DNA from: Strongylocentrotus purpuratus | Taxonomy: Eukaryota; Echinodermata; Echinoidea; Camarodonta; Strongylocentrotidae | Assembly (NCBI RefSeq): GCF_000002235.5 | Contig: NW_022145615.1 | Coordinates: 10,048,891-10,112,890, forward strand | Direction of reading: 5' to 3' | Length of the DNA: 64,000 bases | Part shown: in pieces, positions 33,193 through 43,400 of the stretch | How the letters are laid out: the number at the start of each line of letters is the position of its first letter | How positions within the stretch are numbered: the first letter of the stretch is position 1 | The notes under the pieces: model-generated | What the model saw: the letters and a program-made list of their open reading frames with translations, nothing else | What the model was told of the DNA's origin: nothing | The model's database searches: none | Program-made: the position numbers and the translations under genes

Positions 33193-33447
33193 CTAGTTGT
33201 TTTCCGCCGGCTTGCTATATGTGCATGGCGGGCGGCACTGGTGAGCCTTGTCACCCCACTTCTCATGATACCAGCAAACTTCAGAAGTGCTCGCTGATTT
33301 ATAGCCGGATGAGTCGCGCTTCCTGTTGCTGCTCATGCTTCTCATGCTGCTGCTTCGGTTCCGCATGCAACCGATAGTGGCGGTCAATTCCTTGACCAAT
33401 TTCGTGAGCGCAGCAACTTGGTGCTGAAGAGTATTGGGTTCAGTCAT
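33193..33447 (-). pseudogene. Retrotransposon gag remnant (nucleocapsid end)
   Basis: ATG at 33447 opens 84 codons with a short coiled-coil-like stretch (LQHQVAALTKLVKELTATIG), a Ser/Arg-rich part and a Cys/His knuckle CWYHEKWGDKAHQCRPPC, as in Ty3/gypsy nucleocapsids. Only about 130 bp separate it from the primer site, so matrix and capsid regions are missing. The stop at 33193 is followed by pol in the -1 frame. Confidence 0.75.
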
Positions 33448-33575
33448 GACGCCGTGCCACGCCCACTGTTCACACAACTAAATTCAATGTATCAGTAAGA
33501 AATGTGATTATCTAATGGTAAAAAAAAATATTAATAAGCAAAGGTAATCTAACTAAATGTTTCTTATCTCAGGGG

Positions 33576-33594
33576 GATCACGTCGGGGTCACCA
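33576..33594 (-). other. Primer binding site, tRNA-Trp
   Basis: On the minus strand TGGTGACCCCGACGTGATC lies just inside the 5' LTR. It is complementary to the conserved 3' end of eukaryotic tRNA-Trp (ending CGTCGGGGTCACCA), and so would prime minus-strand DNA synthesis. The identification rests on remembered tRNA sequence. Confidence 0.8.
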
Positions 33595-33595
33595 A

Positions 33596-35304
33596 TTTGG
33601 AAAACTACATGGGGTATGGACTATGTTGCGTGTTAACTAGTAATCCCACATAATTCCCTTTTTTAATTAAACTACTAAAAAGCAGTATCCCTCCAGACAA
33701 GAAAACACTTAATAAATGATCACATCCAGACAAATTGATTATGGTTAAAAACTGGTTCTATATTCTATAATTTCACATAAGATACAATGATTACAGAATT
33801 ATCAGAAACCTCTTCTGTCTATCTCAACAGTGACAGACAATTAAACTATCACTAGGCCCTTGGTAGTTACTATTAATAATCAAACATAGATAACTTCCAA
33901 CAGCACATTAATGTAAAGGAGACTCAACTTAGTCACTATGGTATTAATGATTACCGCTGAATACAAGTCTCGAAATATCAGGAGTCTAGCTGTTCAGTAC
34001 AACTTAAAACAGTACTAAAACAAGTCAGTTAAATATCATTCACACTGCATGAATAATAACAGTCAAGAAAATACTACTCAAATCTAAGCTAGACAGCGTT
34101 TAGATTTACTTACATAGGCACGAAATATTGTGGTTCAAGAAACCACTAAACAAATCTCTACTTGTGTATGTGTACGGAATGCACAACACGAGAATACAAC
34201 AATATATCGGTGGATCTAGACTATAGCAGATCTAGATCAGTAGACCAGGCATAGGCCTAGAACTAGTGCAATTATAAACATGTAAAATATGTGTTAGTAA
34301 GCGTACGCACTCAACAACAGGCACTCAGTCAGTCAAAATAAGGCCTCGCAATGATAAACAATGCAAAGCATAAATCACAATATAATTAACGTTACGTGAG
34401 TCATTGGAGTTGAATTCAAAGTAGATCTTCTTCAAGTTCTAGGTAGATGTAGAAACTAGCTAGTCGAAAACAGTGGTCGACGAGCTGGTTGTCGATCGCG
34501 TAGGATATGCAGACGATGATCGACGCTAGGTGAATACCACGATGATGAAGACGATGTTGAAGACAACGATGATGAAGACGATGATGATGAATCAGTATAA
34601 ACAGATGAATACAATGATGATGCAGTCAATGTCAATAGATCAACTTCAGTGACTTGCGATGCAGGTCGAAGAATCAAATGTCGAGACAATATATATGAAG
34701 TCGATGATAAAAGGTTGTCAAACAATAATGCAGGTGAGAAAAACGTTAGATCATATTAAATGTTCTATTCTCACTGCTGGTGAATTAAAGTGTCGTCAAT
34801 GTTGAACATCGAGAGAGTCAAAATATATCTTGCAAAACGTACAAGATGTAAATAGGTGAGCACGTCCACCGGGAATGGTCCGGGGACGTAGCAGTTCAAT
34901 CCTCGTTGGATACAATTTTCTAGGTACAAATATCAACACAATAACAGCATGTGTGTATACCAATCTTAAAACAGCTCACTGATTCCCGCACAGGAAAATC
35001 AGAAGAGCGCCAATCAACTACAGCGCGATTGGTTCAAAACAAGCGCACATGTATGTTAATAAGGCACGTGATCTAAATACTTATGAATAAATACGCGTAC
35101 ATCTATGTTAATTGGTCATGTGATCAAAATACTAATGAATAAACATCGTTATATAATAAATCGAGTTAAAACCAGTTCTGAGGACATGGCGTAATACCAA
35201 ATCCTCGAACTCTCAATGACTTCTAAAGCGGCCATTTTGGATTAAAAACACAATATGTATACCAGTGAATTATAAATGACTGCACTGTAACATTTGTCGC
35301 TACA
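33596..35304 (-). repeat. 5' LTR of the retrotransposon
   Basis: Same length as, and apparently identical to, the LTR at 28146-29854 (constant offset 5450). It would carry the element's promoter. The right target duplication AATG follows at 35305-35308. Confidence 0.95.
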
Positions 35305-35689
35305 AATGACAACACGACAAACGAAAGTGTGTGTCACTTTGTGGAATTTTTTACTACAGAAATTCGCGCGCAACTGCGGTTACACGCATATGCGCGCAGT
35401 GACACAATTAAGCGTGTCACATCGTGAAAACAAACATCCGCCTTTTGGCGTTTGTGTCATTTCTTAAATCAGCATTATAAGCATAATTAGTTAGAATTGA
35501 GTCTTAAAAATTGGTGAGATGATAGACAATGGCCTAACTAGTAAAAGTATAGGTCAATCTCAAATCCATACAAAACCGCAATTTTGCCCGTTTGTGCCAC
35601 TTCGTCAAATCACCGATTATGCAAGTACCATAGATAGTTCATATTTTGTACATTCAATTTTGTCGGTAATCGGTGGTCTCTACACTAAA
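35305..35689. other. Right flank of LTR element; no gene
   Basis: This contains GTCACTTTGTGG and TGTCACATCGTGAAAACAAA motifs related to 25020-25500. No exon seen. Confidence 0.5.
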
Positions 35690-35945
35690 AAAGGTCCAGC
35701 GACGCCCCTGGTTGCAGTCCGCCTTGATGCAGTCTGTCCATCTCTTAGCTGGTCTCCCCCTAGGGCGTTTGCCATGTACATTTCCGTTGAGAAGGATGTA
35801 GGGGTATCTTTTTGGATTTATTCGATATGTCCAAAGTATCTCAATCTTTTTGTGGCAAACCTGTCGAAAAATAAGTGTCTTATCACTTTCGATAAGTGTC
35901 TCCTTTTCCTCTCATTATTAAACGCGTCCCTAATTTACAGCGACT
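35690..35945 (-). mobile_element. LINE C-terminal fragment
   Basis: The minus strand encodes LLNGNVHGKRPRGRPAKRWT and then DCIKADCN, a C-terminal signature seen in many LINE ORF2 proteins (GxRxRGRPxxRWxDxI). It is preceded by decayed thumb sequence (THLFRQVCHKK). It is short and inactive. Confidence 0.65.
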
Positions 35946-36344
35946 AAGAGCAATTTTCCCAAAAGGTTGCTCGCTACGCTCGATCGCATTGATATATGAT
36001 ATCATTATGTTACCTATCAAAGGTATGTTCAGTCTTCCGTTATGAGAATGTGCTCATACCCCCCCCCCCCCCCATCATGATTGGGTTTTTCTTCTTTATA
36101 AGATGTAATTTTTCGCACTGTGACCTCACAAATGAACAGAAAAAAACAAATATTGAAATCATCCCTGATAATGTAATCAAAATGTAGAGGTATATACCAA
36201 TGTCTAAAAAATTGTGCATGTTCGCCGTGAGATTTACCTTTGTTTGTAGGTGCTCTTTTTTTCCAGAAAGTGCCCTGTTTTTGTTGCTCCTCCCCCCCCC
36301 CCCCACACACATTGGAAGTCGCTCCGCCGCTCCTGTAATGATGT

Positions 36345-38337
36345 CAAAATGCCACATCGTATCTATAATCCTTCTCAATTTCAACGTAAAGTGAATCAAA
36401 CTATACAAAAATGTTTCCAAACAATACACTTTTATTTCTTAATTATACCGTGGATACACATTACATGTAATTAATTCACCAAAATACAATATCTTTCATG
36501 AACTGGCTTTTTAATGTTAATAAGGTATCTTATCATTATAATAATATGTATAATTTTCTTAATTACTCGTATCACTTCACGGGTGTAATATTATTCTTAG
36601 TGAAAAATAACAACGACCTTTAGGTCACTAAACCATTGTTAAAAGTTGATCTCATTTCTCAGCACTTTTTAGAATTGTTGCCATACGTTCTAGGGCAAAG
36701 TCGTGAAGGAAAATCAATCTACACGACCATATCAATTCATCAACATCTTAAAAATTACCTATTAACTTAACTTTATACGTCTTTATGACCTTACAAGATT
36801 TTATGTAATGCAAAAAGATATTTCTTTCATGAAATGCACCATGTAAATTAATCCTTAGATGTTTTTTATTATTGTATTATTATTACCATTATTATTATTA
36901 TTATTGTTGATATTATTCATTCGTTTCATCGACTGAAGTCAAGTCAAACATTTGTAATGGTATTCCACAGAATGTTCCTTCATTCTTATTTCTTGAATAA
37001 TACATGTAGTTGTTATCAAGCCACAGAGCATTCGGATATCTGATTGAACCACGCTTTTGTTCCTAGAAATCCAATGTGAACATGGTGAACAGAGGACAAC
37101 CGTACGAAATTTATCACGCTTATTTTAAATGTATTGAAATCGATGAATGTATTTCATAAAATATTTGTCTCATAACATTCGTCGTACAATGTTGTGATGA
37201 CATCAGGCTCTTACAATGGTTTGATTTATCATGAATCATGATATTCTAGTGTGAAGTGCTCATCTTCATCAATTTTACGCCGAAACCACGGATAATAACT
37301 TTCATGAATTTGACGATGTATTTAAAGGGAGGCTTTACTACTTCAGCGAGAAGGGATTAGACCACCCAGTGAGCCATCGAGGTCAATGTGACAGGTGGCT
37401 ATCTCATTAACTCAGCTCTCATTTAACATAAGAAAAAGAGGATCATGGGGGACCAACAGGCACCGATTTGAGAAGTTTTCTATATAGAGGGAGCAAGTAG
37501 CTACAAGTAGGACAGTGTGCCTTTAAGTTTAATCAAATTATCAGTGAAAGCATAGTAGACTTATCTATTGCAATGTTACAGTAAGTCCGAGGTATTATTA
37601 ATAATAGTAGTAATAATAATAACTATGATAATATTGACGAATTAGGAGAACCGCAAACAAACAAAAAGTACCATAGCGCTTACAAAATAACAGAATGTGA
37701 AAAGAGACATAAAATTCATAAAATAGGTGTATATGTTATATTTCTGACGGAATCAGAATATTTAAATGGATCTTTTGAAAGTGGCAAAGACAGGTTAACT
37801 CTCTGATGGAAACGGGTATAATTCCCGAGGACCATCTGTCTGTTACACATCAGTTACATCGATGAGACCGCCACAAGACCGTCAGCACACCTGAAGAGAA
37901 TTTACCTTACGAAAAATGACCAAGTATCGGTCTGTCTGGTGTCGGTTTGGCGATTTGACTGAGGTATTAATTGTTCATTATTTACAAACCTTATAATCTG
38001 AATTAGTTTCCATTGTTATATTATTAGACACATTGTCAAATGTCTTATTTACATTTGATAAAGGTTTTATGTCTCCCTTCTTATTTCGATATACAGCATA
38101 ATATAGAGACGAAGACGTTCCTCTGTATGACATAATTGTGTACATAACTGTTGATAACTGATGTTCAAAATAAATGATGTTCATAGTGTAACAATGCACT
38201 GTTTGCACTTATCGGTAATACTTCTTCCATTTCTTCAACTGTGTGCGTTCGCTTTAATGGATCGTCACCAAAAACATTGTAAAACCTTTATCTTGTGTAT
38301 ATCCCTTCTATTAACTTAACATTTGTCATAAATTAAT
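36345..38337. other. Unit 2 left flank; no gene
   Basis: Matches unit 1 except for the MITE and for 37757-38110, which replaces the hairpin region of unit 1. No exon seen. Confidence 0.5.
37322..37526. mobile_element. TTAA-flanked MITE, copy B, with empty site in unit 1
   Basis: The sequence GATGTATTTAA is followed by AGGGAGGCTTTACT and the shared core, then GTGTGCCTTTAAGTTTAATC. Unit 1 reads GATGTATTTAAGTTTAATC at 6364-6382 without the insert. So the element is bounded by a TTAA duplication and inserted after the units diverged. Confidence 0.9.
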
Positions 38338-38520
38338 TAATTCTTGTTAATGATAAATTGATGCATAGACTGCGTCAGATATTGCATTTTTTCCATTAAC
38401 CAATTGTTATGAAACACGACGGGCATAAAGTAGTTTCCAATTCTTCTGAAATTCTTCGTAGGCTGCACTCAAACAGTCATGTGAGAAATGCCATAGGTCT
38501 TGCTTTTTCGGTATGCCTGT
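38338..38520 (-). pseudogene. Unit 2 counterpart of the exon candidate at 8464
   Basis: It has the same acceptor and first 28 codons as 8642-8464, then an extra base (GAATTGGAAACTAC against GAACTGGGACTAC) shifts the frame. If the unit 1 version is a real exon, this one is broken. Confidence 0.25.
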
Positions 38521-38818
38521 ACAAGGATTAAAAAGTAAAAACAAATAATCATTCAGACAAGTCGTTTGGATTCAATATTACGGATAAATGGAAGGTCGTC
38601 TACAATAATTATATGTTAAAACTTAAAACTTTGGTGTTAATATTTGGTGTTGAATTTTTGTATTGAATGTCCATGTTCTATAATGTTACATTATTTCTGT
38701 TTAGCATGAGCGCCAAGCAGAAGAACCAATCAATCATCATCATAATGATATTATCACTATCGTGTTCACTATTATAATTTTTTTTCAAATATATGAATTA
38801 TACATACATGACGTAATG

Positions 38819-38962
38819 TCACCGCAATCGTGCCATCAACTGTGGAGATTTCACCGAGATACTCTTCGACGTCTCCCCCTTCTCGAGTACCGCAGTACTG
38901 AAAACTGTATAGAGGAGAAAGAGCAAGTTAGCAACAACAAAAACAACTGTGATCGTTAGCAT
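38819..38962 (-). CDS. Small secreted-peptide-like ORF, unit 2 copy, uncertain
   Basis: A 47-codon frame of the same length as 9532-9389, with hydrophobic start MLTITVVFVVANLLFLL and tail VLEKGETSKSISVKSP. The changes relative to unit 1 are mostly non-synonymous. Function unknown; it may be chance. Confidence 0.2.
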   Translation of the reverse strand: MLTITVVFVVANLLFLLYTVFSTAVLEKGETSKSISVKSPQLMARLR

Positions 38963-39026
38963 GGCAAGTTCATGATTAAAAGTTTATGGACGTCAAAAGT
39001 TATCGCGTGAATGTATTTATTTGCCA

Positions 39027-39063
<37 letters not shown>

Positions 39064-39184
39064 TGGGGAGCATTTACAAAAAGCAACCACATACCTTAAA
39101 TGCCTTCACCTTTCATTTTTATTTTCATGTCCCGATCAAATGGATTTTCTGGTGAAAGGGGATGAGACATGAAGGCCTAGCTTA

Positions 39185-39975
39185 TCATCATTATTATCAT
39201 TATTATTATTATTATTACTATTACTTATACCGCGGTTTTCTAGCGCTTACAACTACAAACTGCAAATAAAATGCATTTTTAAGGCCTTTCTGAAAGTAAT
39301 AACTGATGGAGACTGCCTAATTCTAAGTGGTAGATCATTCCAGCATTTTGAAGCAGATACAGTAAATGTCCTATCACCGGCTAATGTGCGGGCAACTGAA
39401 TATGTACGACGGAGAGGATCACTGGCTGACCTCAATGCCCTGGCAGGTGTATATAAATTCAAACAGGTATCTAAATATTATGGAGCTTGATTATTGAGTA
39501 TTTTGAAGACAAAGAAGAGTAATTTAAAAATTATTCTTTGTTTCAAACGAAGCCAGTGTAATGATCTGGCAGTGTAAAGAGTGGCTGAGATGGATGGTCC
39601 CTAGAAACCTGAAATATCAATCGGATTGCCCAGTTTCGTAGCCGTTGCACACGATCCAATTTAGTCGAGGGAATGGTAGAGAGAGGCCCATTACAATAAT
39701 CAATACGGGATAGAACTGAACAACGCACAGCATTATGACAGACAGACTGGTCAATAAACTTCTGATTCTAGCAATATTCCTTAAATAAAACATAACCATA
39801 CTACAGATGTGAGAAATATGGTGAGACATCGACACGCAAGCAATTACCAGAACCACTCTATTAATGAATATTACATTAGAGTCAGCTGTGTCTAGTATTT
39901 TGCTTTCTAATATGCACAAGTTCGGCTCCCCAAATTGAAGCTTCCTTTTTTTCTAAGAGAAATCGTAAGGATTAT
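39185..39975 (-). mobile_element. LINE 3' fragment in NLR 3' flank, unit 2
   Basis: The minus strand gives a CR1/L2-type ORF2 C-terminus in shifted frames: SRIDYCNGPLSTIPSTKLDR, QRLRNWAIRLIFQVSRDH, ASDPLRRTYSVARTLAGDR and a normal end, FRKALKMHFICSL. A (TTA)n tail lies at 39190-39230. It is longer than the unit 1 copy by about 350 bases. It begins within 15 bases of the NLR stop. Confidence 0.8.
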
Positions 39976-39986
39976 TAGGACAAAAC

Positions 39987-40496
39987 CTACTCGATCTCCC
40001 TCATGCTAGGTATCTGCCTCAGCCTGAAAACGAATATCTTCAGAATATTCAATTTCAGATTGACGTCGTACAATTCCAGCTTCTCCAAGAGGGGTGCGTC
40101 TGACTCTATGCTACAGATAAGCGTTGTGGCGCATAACATCGACATCTGACCGCTGCATCCGCTCACATGGAGACTGCGTAGCTGACCATTGCACTCCGCA
40201 AGTCCTGCCATGACCGAGTCCAGGACCTGCTGAAGATTGTCGAAGTTTGGACTACTCTCCACTTTGAGGCTTTGGACGTTGGGAACGGCAGTAATGAGTG
40301 AGTAATGGTCATTGGAGTAGTCGAGGTGCCCAATTTTGAGGCGCTTGATGAAAGGAAGCGTGGGCAATTCGGTATTTTGTAGAGAGCACTCCCATACCTT
40401 CATCTCTTCCAAATTGGTACAAGATCGAAGACCAAGCCAAAGGGTTTGTGTCAGGTTTGCCAGCAGATGACAATACATGAGATCCACAGACGTGAT
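39987..40496 (-). CDS. NLR unit 2 exon 6: LRR tail
   Basis: Begins ITSVDLMYCHLLANLTQTLW after the acceptor ATCATCTAG and ends at TAG. Leucine-rich segments are LPFIKRLKIGHLD, VPNVQSLKVESSP, LRSLHVSGCSG and LEKLELYDVNL. No further LRR exon is seen before the LINE. Confidence 0.8.
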   Translation of the reverse strand: MTSVDLMYCHLLANLTQTLWLGLRSCTNLEEMKVWECSLQNTELPTLPFIKRLKIGHLDYSNDHYSLITAVPNVQSLKVESSPNFDNLQQVLDSVMAGLAECNGQLRSLHVSGCSGQMSMLCATTLICSIESDAPLLEKLELYDVNLKLNILKIFVFRLRQIPSMREIE

Positions 40497-43400
40497 CTAG
40501 ATGATTAAAAACAACATGGCACATCGCCGAAATGCAAATTTAATAGAACAACAAATAAATGTAGATATATTTTTATATTCGAAAAAATTGTACCTATCAA
40601 CAAAAAAATAATATGTGTTATTTGCATTGAAACTATGAATGGGGCTTATCAGGGACAATATGGAGCAAATAATTATTCTTGGCATGATCGTCCACGCCAA
40701 CCCGGTATTGTTATGAATTTAATAAGTGTGTCGCTAAATTACAATGTATAACAACAAAACTATTATTTACCTGTTTTTGTACATTGGGCGGCAGTCTACC
40801 CAATCCCATGACTGCACTCGATGGCAATGATTGCAGACACAGCTTGCCATCGTCAAAGAAAGTTGGATAGTCAGTCGTTGATTTTGATATGTCACCTCTG
40901 GCTTCACCAATGCAGTCCAGAAGAAGTCTGTGCTTGATATCTTTGCTGATTACTCTCTCCTCAAGTTCCAGGATGAGTTGAATAGAAGACATCAGCAGAT
41001 TGTCACCCGAACCAGCCAGGAAGCGGAGCACATCAGCATACATGAGCGGTGTGGCACTTCTACGTATATTCTTCATGAACTGGTCGAGGTCGCCCTGGGA
41101 ACCAGCCAAGAACTTGCTTGCACAATACTCCTGTGCCATTTTGTGAAAGAACTCGACGTACGTCTTCGAGGCTTTCCCGTTTATCATGTATTTGACTGGA
41201 ATTGTCTTCTTTGACAGCAGACCCAGTTTGATACCAATGACTTCGTACTCTTCGACCCCTTGAAGATCAGTATCTTCAAAGACCATCTTCTGCTCGTCTT
41301 TCAAGAGTCCAGTGAGTGCCACTTTTCCGAGGTTTTGAAGGAGGGCGTGATAGTCACATTCAAACGTGTCGTCTCTGGATCTTGAATGAGTGAGTAGAAA
41401 CTGGATGATGGTGTCAAACAACCCTGTCATGGAAGAAACTTGGTTAAGAAGGCCTTCTTCCCAGAGGTGACAGATCATCATGCAGAAGAGTGGTATGCTG
41501 ATGATGGTATCGATAAATGAATTGCCGTGTAGTAACTCTGTTAATTTGCCAACTTCTTCCGGTTTTGACTTCGACGTGAAGTATTTCTCCATGAAGGACG
41601 TCGCTTGGGATTGTGTAAAGCCCTCGATCTCCATTTTCGTGTAGATCCTAGCCAGTCCTGGAACCTTGAACTCCTTCTCTAGATAAGGCCGACTGGTGAC
41701 GATAAGGCGACATCGCCTGTAAAGCTTGTTTCCAATAGCCAATATGATACTGCTCTTTGGGTTCTTTGTAGACAACTTGCCCTTGTACTCATCATACCCG
41801 TCCAGCGCAAGCCCACAATCATCTTCGTGTCTACCAATGAACCCTTCAAGAGATTCTGGGGTCACTCCGTGGACGTTCCCGAGTGTTTCGGACAGTATGG
41901 CTTCTCCTAGAGACATGTCTTCATCAACCACTCTCAACTTCAAAGCAAAGAAGAGAGGAATATCACTGAGTGGGGAGCTCTCTTCCTGGTATGACCAGTC
42001 ATATGCCATCTTTGCAACGGCGCATGTTTTGCCCCTTCCCGCTTCTGCAACTAAGAGGATTCTATTTGGTATAAGTCCATTGACTCTCACCCGAAAAACA
42101 TCACTGATAGACCCAGGAAGAATCTCTCTCATACCCACTCCTGTATTCTTGTTTACAAAGTACACGATAACGTTTGTAAACAGGTTCTTCAAATCAGCAA
42201 AATCTTCCGGATCCCACGGTTTTCTCTGGATCTGACACGTCTCGATCTTGTAATAGTCAATCAGATGTTTCCGCAGGTAGGCTATTGCAGTAGTTTTTGC
42301 GCTAAGGATATCCAAGCTAGGCTCTGTTATAAACGAGGAAGTGTTTAATAGTAAAAGATGTAGACAAAAGAATCTTCATTACAATAAGCAAATAAAAGTA
42401 AATGCTAATCCTAACGATTTTGCAGACAAATTCCCCTTTACAGCATGGAGAAAATATCTCCTACAAGAATTTACTTTCGATAAACTTTAAGTTGGGGAAA
42501 GTCACATTCGTAAAGACTCTCCAAAACTCAACCGAAGACAATTTAAATAGCCGTGTGCATCATCTACTTAAATTTGCAAAATGACAATGGCGTATTAAAT
42601 CCGAACATGATGTCGTAGTGCAGTATTAAAAGATATAGAAATTGTGCTTAAGTTAATTTCTTGTGAAAGTCTTTGCCACCATGTTGAAAAACAAATGGTG
42701 CCTTCATTACAATAAACGATCATTAATAATCACTAGGGTGGTCGTCCAGTTGACAGTTGTTCGGGGAAAAAACTCCTTGTGAAGTAGTCCAGACTAAAAG
42801 AAGAAATCACAACGCATCAAGTTGACACATTCAGACCATCGTAATTTACATTGATAAGATACTTACCTTCGGGCTGCAATATGTCGGGGAAATGCTTCTC
42901 AGCAAGGAAAACGAGGCCAGCTTGACGTAGCGCTTTCTTCAGTCGAAAGGGTAACTCCGAAGGAACCACTTCTTGGCGCCATTCAAACAGCATGTCCGTA
43001 TTCCCTTTACACGTAACCATCCCTTCTTTCCTGTTCGAGGCAGCAAACCTATCAAGGACGCTCTCCGAAAAACCGAGCTCTCGTCCAAGAGCGCACATTT
43101 GGTCATCGCTTTCGATGTCTCTCGCCAGGCTTCTCAAAGTACTCCCATGTTCATCAACGCTGTGACCGATCACTTTGCAGACAACGAAAGAAAAGAGATG
43201 TATTATTATTATTATTATTTTCCGAAGGATAGAGGTTCCACATAACCCAAACGTAATTTCGCTCTTTTGATTGTGCATTCATATTTTTGAAGAAAAAAAA
43301 AGATTTTCAACTTTAGAACATGTTAGAGTACACTGAGTGAAGGGAGGATGAGAATGATGCACTTACGATTTTCTGCCATCTCTTGAACATCTGGGAAGTA

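Larger units (their letters stand above)
28146..35304 (-). mobile_element. Young Ty3/gypsy-type LTR retrotransposon
   Basis: Two direct repeats (28146-29854 and 33596-35304, each 1709 bp) flank 3741 bp of gag-pol on the minus strand. AATG at 28142-28145 and 35305-35308 is the target duplication. Domain order protease, reverse transcriptase, RNase H, integrase is that of Ty3/gypsy (Metaviridae). The LTRs matched at every line compared by eye, so the insertion is very recent. However, gag is reduced to its nucleocapsid end and pol has an in-frame stop at 31571-31573, so this copy is not autonomous. It lies between NLR units 1 and 2. Confidence 0.95.
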
